Shown: positions 39,692 to 54,742, numbered from the stretch's first letter. The stretch: 64,000 nt of DNA from Vespa crabro (GCF_910589235.1 NC_060974.1:1479003-1543002), one strand, 5' to 3'. Numbers and translations are program-made. The notes: a model not told the origin generated them from the sequence alone.

Positions 39692-41113
39692 TGCACGTCC
39701 TTTCTATTTAATTGGATCATTAGATTGGTATTGAATGATATTTACTGTTTGCTCAATCAATAATAATGTTTATTCGAAATGGAAAAAGTTAAGATTAAGA
39801 TGAAACGATCGTGAATCTTCATTTTCAATAGACTTACGGTCAATGAACTATAAAATAACCAAAAAGACGGATTTGTGGGTCGAAGATCGAGTTGATGGGT
39901 TGGCCGTTTAGAAACAGCTGTTCGTCCCGACGAAGAGCAACGTTCTTGCCATCAAAGAGCCCTTCCTTTTTCTTTCCTTTTTCTCTTCCTCTTCTATTAA
40001 AACAAAACGAATAAAAGAGCAGTCTAAAAGACTTTAATATAAATCTTTCCAAAAGAACTTTTTAAAGACCTAGCTATACCTAGTTATATTTCAAATTTGT
40101 AGATAGAAAAGAAAGAAGAAAATGAGAAAGGAGAGAATGAAATGGAGAGAATAACAAAAAGACAGTTTTCAAAAGATATCTTGGTTGTGTTTATGTATCT
40201 TGGAATCCAGTGTATATTAACGGTTAATCTAAGAAAGAAAAAAGGGAGAAAGAAGAAGTAAAAAAAAAAATTAAAAGAGAATATAACAAAATGGAATAAT
40301 AGGAAAGATAGAAAAGAAAAATATATATATATATATATAGAAACAATGAAAAACTTAATAATCAACTCCTTTCGAATAATTATATCCTATTTTTCAAGTT
40401 GTTTTTCAACTTTCTATTACAGATGGAAAAGAATTATGTTGCAAATTCTAATTCTGAAATTAGATCGATGGAAAAGACCTCAGAAAGTCAGAATGCGCAG
40501 AGTGTGTGCGGCATCGTGCGAGGCGCCTTCCTGATCGCAGAGTGAAGACGAAACTCACGATGGAAACGTCAGTCGCGTGCCGGCCACCAAACCAGTCGGA
40601 TGTTCCCGTTTGTTCTTCCTAATGTGGATTTAATTCACCGTGAATTTCCGCGCTCTCTATTTTTTTTGACAGGTTAATCAAGGTCGGCTCGAATGTTGAA
40701 TGTATACAAACTATTGAAAAAAAATGTTCTTCGCGATCCATTGATTTGAGTATTGATAATAAAAAAGAAAAAAAAAGTGAAACTCGAAGATGTACGAAAA
40801 TTGGCTTCGTTCGTGAGAAAGGACATAGGCACTCGCATATATTCTACGAAGAACTTTGAATGATTCTTCCAAAGTGATCATCCTAATAATTTATGAAGAA
40901 TATTTCGTGTAAGCCAGACGTGTTAATACCGATAGCGAAAGAACGCGGTCGCGAGTAAACGAAGCATGATCGGTGGAAATTCGTCGATCGCGAAGCTGAC
41001 AAATTACTGGTCGGATCGACAAGGTGGATCTGAAGTTTCGATCATTGACAACGTTTAAGGAGGACTTGTTTATCTTTTAACATTTCTTTGAGAATTCTAA
41101 AGGATCGAAGAAG
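38160..41113. other. Intergenic DNA and presumed pip promoter region
   Basis: No coding exon is convincing. It holds a (CCCAT)n run at 38523-38542, a (CT)n microsatellite at 39647-39684 and several polypurine runs. A small open frame at 40423-40545 follows a good acceptor (TTTCTATTACAG) and encodes 40 codons; it may be part of a 5'UTR exon of pip rather than a protein. The bases directly before 41114 are presumably pip 5'UTR. Confidence 0.45.
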
Positions 41114-41214
41114 ATGCCGAAGAACAGTATGTGGAGACAAAGGCGAGTAGTCGTTCCTAAGAGGTAAGTAAAGACAATTTTCATCTGGTCTCTTTCTTGT
41201 ATAAAGAAGATAAT

Positions 41215-41250
<36 letters not shown>

Positions 41251-42996
41251 GTAATCTAACTAAACGTTTCAGAGAATATTTAAGTAAGATGCGTAAGATT
41301 CATTCTCTATTTTTTCTTTTTTCTTTTTTTTTTTTATCCTCAGTTTCTTCATAGAAGACAAATATTATTCAGCCTCGTGCAATTTCTGTGTAAAAATCGT
41401 AAAAATCATAAATCATAAATCGTAGAAGTCATAAAAATCTTAAAAATCTTAAAAATCTTAAAAATGCTTAATTATATAGCCGGAAGAAACTTTCTATGTA
41501 AAGATTGTTGAAAGACAGAAAGGATGAAATGACCCATCGAGGAAAGCGAAAGTCGATGAGACAAATTGAGGGAATAACGATGGATTCGATCAATTTCTCG
41601 TGCGTTAATCGTATCGCGTGTAACAAGGTTATCATTAGCGAACCTCACAGTACTTTTCTGCATGCCTGATTTTTGGCGTAAACGTCGACTATCGCGAAAT
41701 CACGCGACCTGTTATCGATTTTATGAGAACTTGAAGAATCAAATTTTCTTCACATTTTTTTTACACGAAAATGATAACGCGCATACCATTAAATATTCTA
41801 GTAATAATTAATAAAACGTTAAACGCGTAACATATAATATGTCGTTATAAACTTACATGATTATGAATAATATATAATCTATTTATAATATTAAAAAAGA
41901 AGAAGGAAGAGAAGTGAAAAAGATGAAGGAAGGAGGTGAAATCGGAATGCACGTTGAGTAGTAACGTCAGGCTGTTGTTTTTTTCATAACAACCAAGCCA
42001 AGTTTACAAGGCATGCGACAAGCGTGTCGGTCTACTGCATTTCGAGTTCTCTCTTCTTCCTTCTCGCGTTTGATCGCAAGACCTAGATAACTATCTCGGA
42101 CTAGTCGCTATATTTCAAAGATATACAAGCGAGCACTTGTTTACCGTGCGCTCGGACTCGCGCTACAATAAAAGGAGAGCGGCAACAAGCGAGATCAACG
42201 AGACGCATCGTGTGCAACCATTGCCATCGCCATCGCCATTTACTTATTTCTTTTTCTTATATAAAATAAAAAAATCGGATCGTAGAATCTCTTTATACGA
42301 AGCGTCTCGTGTCACGGCGTATAGAGAAAGACCGGCACCGCAACTTATGCTGCATGAGAACGATCGAATGAATGGTCGAACGATCGTGTCTCTATACGTG
42401 TCTCGAAATAGAGATCAAGCTTGGCCTCTAGACAGCTATCGAACGGTATCGATGTGCTCTTGCGAAAAAGTTCTTTCTGATATCGTGTATCCGAATCGAT
42501 TCCACCTTGGGTAGATATTATTAATAATAATAATAATGATAATAACGAAAAAAATATAACCAGACTCGATGTATCAAGTACTACTCTTAAAGAAAGCTTT
42601 GAGAATAAATTGCCCGCCCCATAAATTATAGTACAAGATACATTTGAATACATAATTCAATCGTGTAGGGGCATCCGTCGGCACTCACGGATCACCGAGA
42701 TATTTGATCTTTGTTATTTTCAACGATGAAATGGAAATCCCTTTTCCGGAGAATCTCATCAGTTGTTCTTTAGAAGCGTCTCCGACCTTACGTGTCTATG
42801 TACTTTTGTCTCTATTCCTCTTTTATGTACGCCGTTACGGTATAGGTACGCGTACCTCCTACCTTACGGTTCCTTTCTCCCTGTGTCGTTGACACTACTC
42901 CGACCGATACCGTTCGTTTCTCGATTTCTTTTCCGGAGGATTACTTTTTTTTATACGTAACTCTTCTTCTTCATCGTTCACCCTTTGAAAATGCAC

Positions 42997-43058
<62 letters not shown>

Positions 43059-46000
43059 TAAAAAATTCTTTCCTTTTAAAGGCGCACGAGAAAAAAGATA
43101 ATATCACTTGGAAAGGCATTTTATTAATAATACCGTCGAGGACAACGAAGTAGTCGGTAAAAGATTTGCTCGCTTTGTTTCGTTTATGGGCCAACCCTTT
43201 GCAGTATTAAAAAGGTTTTTAACAAGTTTCGCGGCATGAGACGTGACCGATGAAGATTAAATTACACGTATGAATATTGCGTGTCGCAAGTACCCAAATA
43301 TATACATATATGCAAATAGGTATATCTCTGATATAATAAATATTTTGTATATAGAAAACACACATTGATTATAAGAATTTTAATAAATGATTTCTCTTAT
43401 CTAGGATTATTTAGGTCTTTGTAAAAATTCGTAAATTCTTTCGATTGGTGCGTTTTAATTAATGCGATTAATTGGCACGATTATTCGTTTCCGAAGAAAA
43501 AGAAGATTTACTTATCAACTCGGAATTTAACTCGATGATTTCTAGGAGCTACGAGAAGATCCTCTCTTTCAATTACCGTACATTTGAATGTATGATAATT
43601 TTGATTGATTGCGTCGGAAACTCTGAGGATACTGATGAAGGTTACACCTTTCATCTTCTACTTGGAAAACTCAGAGAAGAAAAAAAAAGAAGAAGAATAA
43701 CGCAGTTGCGCGCGCGTGCGCGCACGGGCGCGATTATCTCGGAAACGTTGACTTTGCGCCACGATTTTATAATTATTCTCGCCTTCTTCGTGCCTTTCTA
43801 CTCTCGATAATGAAGCTTCGTAATAGCGTGATGTTGCGGAAACGAACGACATACATGTACATAGGTGTGTGTATGTATGTAGGCAGAGTATCACGGTCCA
43901 CGTTTTTTTTCTCTTTTTTCTTTTTTTTCCTTTCCTTTTCTTTCTTTTCCTTTCTTTTCTCTTATCGTACACTTTACCGTTATAATAAAATAGTATTCTC
44001 TATCGAATGAGTAGTACCTATTAAGGGACTTGAAAGTCAATTCGCAATAACGTTAATGATACGGCAGAGAAAGATGAACTTTCGAATTTTTCGTGGTCGA
44101 TACGTCGCGGTCGTCTCAACGACGGAGCCTTTAGATCTGAATTTCATAGAAGAAAAACTTTCATACTTTGTTCGTACTACGTAGATATGTATCGTAGATA
44201 AACCACAATGTTTTTCGATAAGTACAATTTAAAAGTAGCTTTCCCATTCTGTTTCTCGTTGATATCTTCCTTTCATCGAAATACATCCAGAAAAATAATT
44301 TTCGATTATATTAAAATATATTTATGCTCATGTGTGCCCAAAAGAAGAGTTCGCGCATTAAAATAAGTAGAACGATCGCGTTTAATTTCACCCTTCCCTT
44401 CTCACCGATTTTTTTCGTTACTCGTTATCGATCCTATTACGTGTCGCGTGCGACATCGAACAAAAATAATATTTTCATCACGCATTGGACAAGTACCTTT
44501 TACATCTTAGGAACATAATAAATAGTATCTCGCAAAAGTATCTTGTAATTTGCCACAGACCGCCAAGTTTCTCAAGTACGTTCCTAGATATACATATGTA
44601 TGTATGTGTATACCTGATGTGCATAATAATATATTAACAGAGGAAGATACTTAAAGAATTTTATAGTCGACATGCTCAAGAAATCGCGTACACTTATTTA
44701 TATTTGTATAGCTCCGTTAAAAATCAAAATATAAAATGTTACTTGTTCACTGTTTTCTTCTGATTGCAGAACTATCGAGCTTATCGCCCTGGTGGCTATC
44801 TCCTGTACGCTTTTCCTTTTTTTACACACAAGAGAGCTCCACTCGCGTCTTCGAAAAATGGAGGTACGTTTGCAGCCGGCCGAGGATGAGCTTTTCTCGG
44901 GTAAACAAATATCTTCTGGTAAGTATTTTTCTAAGATTCAAGTATTAGATATTCGCGTGCGTTGATATATTCAATTGATATCGAATCGGCCGGAGAAAAA
45001 CAAGTGAATGTTCTAAAACTAGCGATTATGAATCGTGCAACGACAGTCGCGCAACGTGGCCGTGTCTCTACAGACGATGCCGACGCGCCGTTCTCCAGTC
45101 TCGATGAATAGTGGTAAGCGCGCGAGTTCCAGCTTAGGGAAGGTCAAGGTGTGAGAGTGAACGTACGAAGGACTCGACAAGTTCAAGAGACGCGAGCCTT
45201 TTTATTGCGTGCTTTTTCGTTCGTTCTGCTTATTTTTTTCTTTTTTTTTTTTTTATTATTTCGTAAAAACGAAAGACAAAAAGGAGAAAGTAGTCGAACT
45301 AGAACTAAGATAGCGTTAATCCGTAATATCCGCCTTTCCAGTTATGCAAGTAAACGATATAGATATTATTATCGTTTATAGTTGATCGATCGATCGAACT
45401 TAGAATTAACGCATCCGTTATATCCACTTAAAATGACATTATCTATTTTTAGTTATTAAACAAGGATATTACAAAGGAGGAAAAGCTTTTTTCCGTTTCC
45501 GACATATGCTACTTTTCGATTGTGATATCGATCGCTAGACGACTGTCACGTTTTTTTCGTTTTTTTTGTCTTTTTCACATAGCGTGATATGTCGTCAAAC
45601 CAGTTTAGCTAACTCCTTCCGCGACTCCTTCGTGACTCCGTGGGAAGAGTCCCGTGTTGAATTTATTAGCAGATTACGTGGCATTTTATTAACATAACGC
45701 ATAACTCTCTAGCATGTATCTAACAAATTAAACTTAATCGTCAACTTTGTGCCAATTCTCCCCTTGAGTGAAAATAGAACGTTTATTTGGAACAGTAAAT
45801 TCTGTCATTTATTCCGCATACTCTTAACTATATATGTATATATTATACGTAGATATATCTATTTAAGTATGACGATGGTGAAAGTAACGAGTTTGCTATG
45901 AATTAAAAGAGAGAGAGAGAGAAAAAAAAAACAGGCATCCACCACACCCACAATATACTTACCTGTATCTATCTTCAATACATATATACATACATACATA

Positions 46001-47195
46001 CATCTGTATTTATATAGTAAGTATGATGCGTCCGTGAGTACGGGTATGAGTATAAGTATGGGTACGGGTAAGCGAACCCGTGTATGCCTGTTGGATGTCT
46101 CTTTCTAAAAGGAAAGGCTTTCACAGGAAATGTTTCACGATCAATAAACGCATCTTTCGGCTCTTCCGCACCTGGTTTAAACGATATTCGATCAGAAAGT
46201 GGGTATTCATCATAACCGTCACGTTCTCTTTACGATGATACACGTTCCTTCCTTGAGAATGCTTTTCCTCGAATCGGAATAAAATTCCGATCTCACCTGG
46301 TTAGCTCCTCAGATCGATGCAATTAATAATATCGCGAATGCAAATCGTTCTTTTGCCGTTCTCCTAGGTAGGTATTAGTGGCGTTACAGTTAGAGCAAAA
46401 ACGTTCGGCCTCTATTTATGACCGCGACTACCGATAGCTCGCCGTTTTAATTAGCAATTAAATACGCTTCGTTATATGCTATTACGTTGAGATTCTACCT
46501 TGGTTTCTGCACGTTCAACCGACCTAGTATCGGGATCGCTATTGTCTTGCCATCTAATTCTTTATTGTAATTCAAAATTGGTTGCTTCTTCCGATTTAAT
46601 TATTAGCGTACGATAGAACCTTCATCTTTGTACCTCATTGTAAAACTTTGAGAGAATGTAATAGAAATTTAAACACTTAATATTTATTTTATTACAGGTA
46701 TAAGTGCGTCTTTTAGAGTTCACGTTGAATATTATCCATTTATATATTTCGATGATAAACCGGCTAAGATTTTACGGATCTAACGGCAAATACCTTATCG
46801 AAAATCTTTTATTGCATGGAAATTATGAAATTGGAACAAATCTGATACGTTAAGATTTTAACCTACTTATTCACAGAGAAATTGATACCACTTGTGTGAT
46901 ACTTGTTGTAATATATATATAACATATTTGTATTCGAAACATTATCCGAAGTATAAATTAAAGTAATCCTTTTATTGAGTCGTTTGACTATGCGCGTGAT
47001 TTCGAACAGATCAAAGGGAAGATCGAACGATTCAACGATGTGTTAGTATCTTAGGATATAACAGAGTGAAACATCCGGCTTTCGATTGGATGATCTATGG
47101 TCATTTCGGTTCGAAGAAAGAATTGCAAATTTTGTTCTATATGCCAAACACCGAGCGTGACTCTCGTGCCTACTATACCTTATAAAAAAATATAC

Positions 47196-47251
<56 letters not shown>

Positions 47252-48482
47252 CTGTCTAATCTAGAGAATTCACTTTAATACGATAGGTAAATAAATTAGA
47301 TAAGATACTTTAACATTTTCTTTAAAGACATAAAAAGAAAAATTTTGATAGAAATTCTTTACCAACGTTTAAGAAATTTTTCCGCAATTTGGCCCGTTCG
47401 CCAACGCGCATGATTTGATCTGTTCGAAATCACGCGCGTAGCCGAACGACTCAATAAAAGGATTACTTTAATTTACACTTCGGATAATGTTTCGAATACA
47501 AATATGTTATATATATTATAACAAGTATCACATAAGTGGTATCAATTTCGTTCGACTACGCGCGTGATTTCGAACAGATTAAAGTGAGGATCGAACGATT
47601 TAACAATGTATTAGTATCTTAGGATATAGCAGAGTAAAACATCCGGCTTTCGATTGGATGATCTATGGTCATTTCGATTCGAAGAAAGAATTGCAAATTT
47701 TGTTCTATATGCCAAACACCGAGCGTGACTCTCGTGCCTACTATACCTTATAAAAAAATATACATATATTATATATATATATATATTATCTGTCTAATCT
47801 AGAGAATTCACTTTAATACGATAGGTAAATAAATTAGATAAGATACTTTAACATTTTCTTTAAAGACATAAAAAGAAAAATTTTGATAGAAATTCTTTAC
47901 CAACGTTTAAGAAATTTTTGATTTCCGCAATTTGGCCCGTTCGCCAAGTTCTTAATGCAACCTCAGCGAAGCTTTCCTTTTTGTCCGTAATTTGTAATCG
48001 TAAAGGATCGTAAAATGTAGGTTACGGTGACGGAGCACGAAAGCCAACTCTTCCGAGAGAACTTGAAGACCAATGATCGTTAGAAAAGTTTCCTTAAAGA
48101 ATTTGAAAATACAAGTGTAGCCGTATAAGATTAAACTCGCGAGAATCGATTATTAATTTAATTTCTCTTTTTTTCTTTTTCTTTTTCTTCCGAAAAAAGT
48201 TCGCCCGAATAATCGACGAAGATGTTTGCTTTTCATTCGATTGGAAAGGCGGAAATCTTTCGTGAAATAAATCGATCAAAATTCTCTTGGTTCAACTTTT
48301 GAGAAAGGTCATAAAGTTATGCGCACGTGCACAAGTTCATCGAGAACAATTAAACATAAGACACTGTCTCTGTTTACGAGAAAGTATCAGTGTCATCAGT
48401 TGTAAGTAATACGCGCGCGCGCATGCACGCAAGGACCGTTTCTACGGACACGTCGCTTTCACGACTTCTGGGTCAGTAGGGC

Positions 48483-48513
<31 letters not shown>

Positions 48514-50029
48514 ACTAAAAAGAGAGTAAAAGGTCGTCGGTCCAGTCGACACGCGTGCAGCAGCATGCACGCCCGTTACCTTTTTCGATCGACTCGCTTT
48601 GATTCCAACTCTACTACCTATCATCGTATCTTTTCAATGCGATCGTGTTATTAATCGTTCACTATACTCGTTCAAGTTAATTCTTTCCTAAATGATGTAA
48701 TTATTTTTAATTTAAATTCATCTTTTGCGTGCATCATATTGTAAGATCTAACATAGTTAAATCTTATATCTCGATATATTGTAACGATTGCGAAACGTTA
48801 GAGAGATTCGATTGAAAATCATCAAACCGATTTATGTACATTTATTAATAAGAATTAGAAATATCTAATTACATGAACTATTATAGCATCGAATTTGAAC
48901 ATCTCCACGTACCATCTCTAATTACGAGCACAATACGTTCATTTTATCGTTCCATCTATACGATCGTATAAATTCAAATGGACATCCAGCTTTCGATTTT
49001 GAAATCCTTTCACTGAAATTAACACAAATTCTATCGTTTATTATCGTTTGTCGGTCAAATGGAATTTCGACAATTCGATTCAATTCGATTCGCTTTAAAT
49101 TATACCTATCCGTATATATATTAGCGATTCATTTAAGATTAAAATGAAATTCACTAAAATTAATTTCTCTCATTTGCATCGTCAAATCCATTCGCTTATC
49201 TCATTTCTTATTCTACGAGCGAGAAAGAGATTAAACTCAAAAGTCAGAAGATAATTCCCGATATGCGACTTACATTACGAGGAGAATCCCAAGTAATTAG
49301 ATAGCCGTAGTTCCTTTCTACGATTCCGTGCACGATTATGACTGGAATGGTCAGCACGAATCTCGGCCAAGATCAACGATATACGAACCTTACGGGGAAT
49401 AGTCCGGCTTAAGCTAGCTTCTTTTAAAGGCAAACACCTTCTTAACGGACGTACACGTACAATCTATGGTGTAGGTACATACGAGTATATGCGTATATAG
49501 ATTTTCATTCGCGTCGTTTAAAACTCCGGCAAAGGAAATGCTGACCATTCCGCGACTACTTGAAATTGTAAATATCTTTCTCTCCCTTCTTGTTCATCCG
49601 TTACATTGTTTCATGTAATATCGTAAATGGAACAAACTAGTAAATGGAAAAAATTCTTCCTCTCTCTCTCTCTCTCTCTTTCTCTCTCGAATCATTAAAT
49701 TAGGGAAAGGATCGATTACGCCATATATTTTGTCTGAATATAAATCAGGGAAGAAGGTGAAAGAAAGTTTGGACTTGTATTTTGACGCAATAAAAAAAAT
49801 AAAATAAAATAAATGTAGGAGAGATAATATCTCAAAGCTAAATCGGTCGTGCATATCATTACGAGATTTCAGAAATAATAATCGCGAACTGAAGAGGGAA
49901 TTGAAGAGCAACCATGCAAATCTTGATCACCTAGAAAGTTACCAACTTGGTTGCTCTATAGGAATATAATGGAAAGGAAAAAAGATGAGAGGAAAAAAAT
50001 ACCAATTGCTTCGGGGCAATAAGTATTTT

Positions 50030-50088
<59 letters not shown>

Positions 50089-53000
50089 CCTGATTGCTCG
50101 CTGTCACTCCCTTTCTCCGGCGATTCCTCTTTCTTTTTTATTTCAACTTTATTGAACGATGATCTCTCGTTCGTCGTTCTTCTTGTCGATATTGAGCGAT
50201 GTCAGAAAAGTGGACGATGCATTTCTTAACGATCTGATGTTTCTTTGCTTTCAGAAGGAGTTCAAACGGAATCTACATCGAGCGGGAACGATCATTATTC
50301 GAGCTTACAACGCGTTACACAGAAGGTAATATTTTATTTAAATTATGAAAGAAAGAAAGAAAGAAAAAAAGAAAGAAAAAAAAGAAGAAAGAAGAATCCT
50401 GTCTACTTTTTAATCGGAATAATAATCGTGTTCCGTAACGCGAGTTCGGTCGTTTCGTGCATAACTCATCTTTCTTTTTTTTCGCTTCTTTTCCTTACTC
50501 GAATAAAATCATCTGATAGTTTGGACTCATTCGATAGGTACAATTCATTAAACTTTTTTTAATGTAAATAGTATCAGGGGTTAACGGGAAATGTTCTCCT
50601 ATAAAAATATTATTGGATGCATTCGATCGAATAGATGATATACATCGCCGAATAATTCGATGCGACCCATATTTCAATTCATTGTACTCGTAAAACATTC
50701 GACCAATTATGCCCTTTTTTTTTTAATTTGTCTCGGCTCATTCCTATTGTATATCTTGAAAAGAAAACGAATGCTAATAGAAAAAAATAAGGATTATCCT
50801 TGAGGAAGGTCGAGGTAAATGAGATAGGAAAGACTTAGAATTATTTCGAAAGTTGGCATAGCTAATCGTCTAGACTTCTAGAGTTCGTTAGAGATCGTTG
50901 TTAAGACACATCTACGACTATAATTATCGGCCGTAGCTGGTTTTCGCATGCTTGAGACTTTAGCAAAAAAGTAGGTAATAAGTAGAGCACAACGATGGCC
51001 GTGGACCAAGAAGTCTCTCAGAGGTATAATACTTGATACTTAACGAGTAATACTTTTGTTTCTTTTGTTTAGAATTTTAAAATGTCCGTAAGAAGATATC
51101 GCATTCGGTATGTAGAAAAATTTTCAACAACGGTTAATTCTTCGTATTTGATGAAACGTAATGAATCGTAAGTATATTTTCATTGGTCATGTACTTGAAA
51201 TTGTCAAGAGTATCTCTTTCTCTTCGAAATAAAGTTAAGGTTAGATAAAAGATGTGGCTCTAACGTAAAGTAGCCATGACGCTCGAAAATCATTTACGAT
51301 AATTTACGGTGAAAGCGATCGAGAGGAGGTAGTAGCTGCTCTGCTAGACACCGTCTCGAAATACAAAATCGTCGTTCACTCCATTTTACTCGCGCTGCAC
51401 TATTCATCGTACGAGTAGATTCGCACCGTAATCGGAAATAATTCATTCGCTCGGGATTCTCTCGCTGTGAGAAAAATTTCTCGACTTGTAAGAAATTCAT
51501 ACAAGTTTACATTTATACCTTTCAATGGAATAATTCTTTCTAATAAAATGAACGTATACCTTTCTATACTTTTTACAAAGATACACTTTCGATCGAGCAA
51601 CCAAGACCGAGGATCGAGGAGCGAATAGCAACAACCATGATTGATCTATCGGGTCACAATTAATTAGAAAGTTATTATGGTTCGATACGCGAAAGTAACT
51701 GCTCATTTTAAAAAGAGATATATGTACTTGTAAGAACTAATCAGAAATTATATATCTGGAAAATATTATCAAATTAACCGGAATGACCAATAATCAATGA
51801 AAATCTAACGTCTCATCTCGCAAAGAATATTTTTATTTGGACGAACTAAAGACCTTTAGGATATCACTCAAGAAATTCCAAAATAGATACGCCATTAGGT
51901 ATTACGTAATAAGATTTTTAATAAGATTTAAATAGAGTATCACGTGTCGCATATCGGCCTGTATAAAAGGTACGCGACGTACCATGCAACGAGATTGACG
52001 TGTAACCACGATGACGATACGGTCCGATTAATGACGCAATTTGCCTTGAGAATTGCCTTCTAATTGCGTCTCAATTTTCACCAGAGATCTTCGCTATCGT
52101 TTAGAATTTTTTTTCCGTTTCTACGAGTTTCTTCTATGATCGCGATATCGCGCTGCATTCAGTTAGTTCGAAAGAATGACTTGAGAATTTTCGAATGATA
52201 GCAAATATGTGTACCTGGTAAAACGCAACTAACGTAAGACACGCATCGAGAATGTACTTCCTTATGATCGGCATCGAGTACGTTGACCGATCGGTAAGAC
52301 TGCCAGATGCTTCGGACTCTTCAGGAAGTGACTGCATACTGTGTTGTTACTCGTTTCTGGATTTACCAGAAATGGACTCAGTCTTCTTTATCTTTCTCTT
52401 TCTCTTTCTTTTTTTTATCCAAGTTGAAAGAGCTTTGCGAGTTCGTTCTGCCGCATCGTGATCGCACACCTACATGTAAGTTATGTATACCATACGAATA
52501 TATTGTTATAGTATCGTATTGTATCTATTAACAAAAATCAAATCCGACTTAATCGTAATACTATTATCGAATTAAATGACGTTTAACTTTTCAGAATAAG
52601 GGGATAAAAAGTAATATTTCTGAGAAACATTAGACAGAGATGATATATGACGGACAAAGTGATGCCTCATAGATTTTCTTCTTTCCAAAGTCGTTCCTGA
52701 AACTGAATTGTTTCACGTGACTGAAAGTACTCGACTCTTATCGGATTATCGTTTTAACATCAACAAACGTGTTTCCTTCAAAGAGCGAAGATTAATTCGT
52801 ATTTTCGTAACCCCCTTTCTCTTGCACTCTCCTTAAGTAATCCTACGCATTCGCTTGTAAAGCTGATAGAATGCAAAATCAATCAAGTGAAACAAAAGAA
52901 ATTTTCATGAAACGACATACCGATGTGAACAAAAAAAAATAAAAAAAAAAGAAACAACAAGAAAAAAAAAAGAAAGGAAAACGATACATTAGCATAAATG

Positions 53001-53412
53001 AATTATCGTGCTTTGCGATTACTTTCAAATTTCATTTCTCAAGCTACGAATAGAAAGTCGAAGAAACAATGTTTCTCGATTTAAGAAAGTTTGTTATTTT
53101 CAGTACGAACAAGCAGATCTTCTCGATGTCGATGGGCTGAACAACACAAAGAAAGCTGATAGATTGGTGCTTTTCTTTAATCGTGTACCAAAAGTTGGCT
53201 CCCAGACGTTCATGGAACTATTAAGAAGGCTTTCCATGAGGAATGGTTTTTCTTTCAACAGAGATCGCGTTCAAAGAGTCGAAACAATACGTCTCGCCCC
53301 GATCGAACAGGTATGACGCCTTTGTACCAGCAATTCCACTCGATTACCACGAATCCTTTCAAGTGAATAGTAATTGTTAGTAATTGATTGAACGGTACGT
53401 GCTTGCATAGAT

Positions 53413-53503
<91 letters not shown>

Positions 53504-54710
53504 CGAGGAAAAGGGAAGAAGGAGAGAGAGAGAGAGGGATGCTTTGAAAAAATAATAATAGTGCAAGCATTGATCGACAATAACGCGTTTGCATCTTTTA
53601 TTTTCATAGCTTCAACTTGCCAGGATGGTCAGCAGTTACTCGGAACCATCGGTTTATGTGAAACACGTGTGCTTCACGAATTTCACCAAGTGAGTCAATG
53701 ATGAACGAAAAGAAATATTCGTTTAAATGTTTCGACAAAAGATTTGACCTAACATTTGCCCCTCCCCTTTTTTTCCGTAGATTCAATTTACCGGAACCAA
53801 TTTACATAAACGTAGTTCGAGATCCAGTGGAGAGGGTTATATCTTGGTATTACTACGTTAGAGCACCCTGGTATTACGTCGAGAGGAAGCAAATTTTCCC
53901 CGATTTACCCTTGCCCGATCCGAATTGGCTGAAGAAAGACTTTGAGACGTGTGTATTGAAGGGTGACCGCGAGTGCCGCTATCTGAAAGGAGAAATACAC
54001 GAGGGTATCGGTGATCATCGTAGACAGACACTTTTCTTTTGCGGACACAGTGAAAAGTGCACGTGAGTCTTCGAAACAATTCATACGAATGAGAGAGTAA
54101 AGGCGGGTTCATAATGCATATATAAATATAAAATATTATACGTTCTTTTCCACGTTACTCTTGTTATGCTTGCTTCTTTTCAAAGCCATAATAATGGATT
54201 TGCCATTTAAAGTCCTTTCAACACGGTGGGAGCCTTAGAACGTGCCAAGCTCGCAGTCGAGAAACATTATGCGGTCGTTGGTGTCCTTGAAGATGTGAAC
54301 ACTACCCTTACTGTCCTGGAGAATTACATACCTCGATTTTTCCGAGGTGCCGCTCAAGTCTATCATGGTATATAATATAACGAGTTATACTTGATTTAAC
54401 CCTAGTTGTGCACATTCCAAAATAATTTCAAGTTGTGCATATGGGGTAAGCTACATCCCAGGCATTTTGAGCAGCCATCGTTTATACAGAATGAATAATT
54501 TTTACTACAAAAAATACTGTATATTTTTTGAAGCTTCGAAAGTAATTATCAGTAGATTTAAAAATGGATTCCTAATTCTGTTATTATAAAAAAAAAATTC
54601 ATGAGTCACGCAATGCGCAAATTGTTTTAATTGAGCGCAAAATTGATCTGGAGTGTTTTACACCCCATAGGCACAACTAGGGTTAATTATATTTTCATAT
54701 CTTTTAAATA

Positions 54711-54742
<32 letters not shown>

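Larger units (their letters stand above)
41164..53103 (+). other. Long introns 1-3 of pip
   Basis: The first three introns total about 11.7 kb. They contain poly-T at 41219-41246, (CT)n at 43003-43054 and 50038-50084, a composite inverted/direct repeat at 46880-47946, and (TA)n at 47196-47249. Between the second and third exons an ATG-plus-donor piece at 45077-45113 could be an alternative start exon. I found no second sulfotransferase cassette in them. Confidence 0.6.

Noticed and set aside
42137..42514. 125-codon plus-strand frame in pip intron 1
   Set aside because: It begins at TTG, has random-looking composition with polypyrimidine-derived residues, and shows no recognisable domain.
46980..47404. 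Snonucleolar-type C/D RNA in the conserved repeat core
   Set aside because: GATGATC only partly resembles a C box and no D box with a terminal stem was found.
48421..48560. Possible tRNA or small RNA around a GC-rich patch
   Set aside because: There is no cloverleaf, A/B box or GGTTCGAAT-type T-loop; the palindromic CGCG runs are simple sequence.
50995..51032. ATG plus GGTATAAT donor-like piece in pip intron 3
   Set aside because: Only ten codons, a poor donor, and no acceptor or conservation argument.
53255..53607. Ser-Leu-rich minus-strand frames opposite pip
   Set aside because: They come from the (GATA)n/(GA)n repeat; pip exons occupy the other strand.
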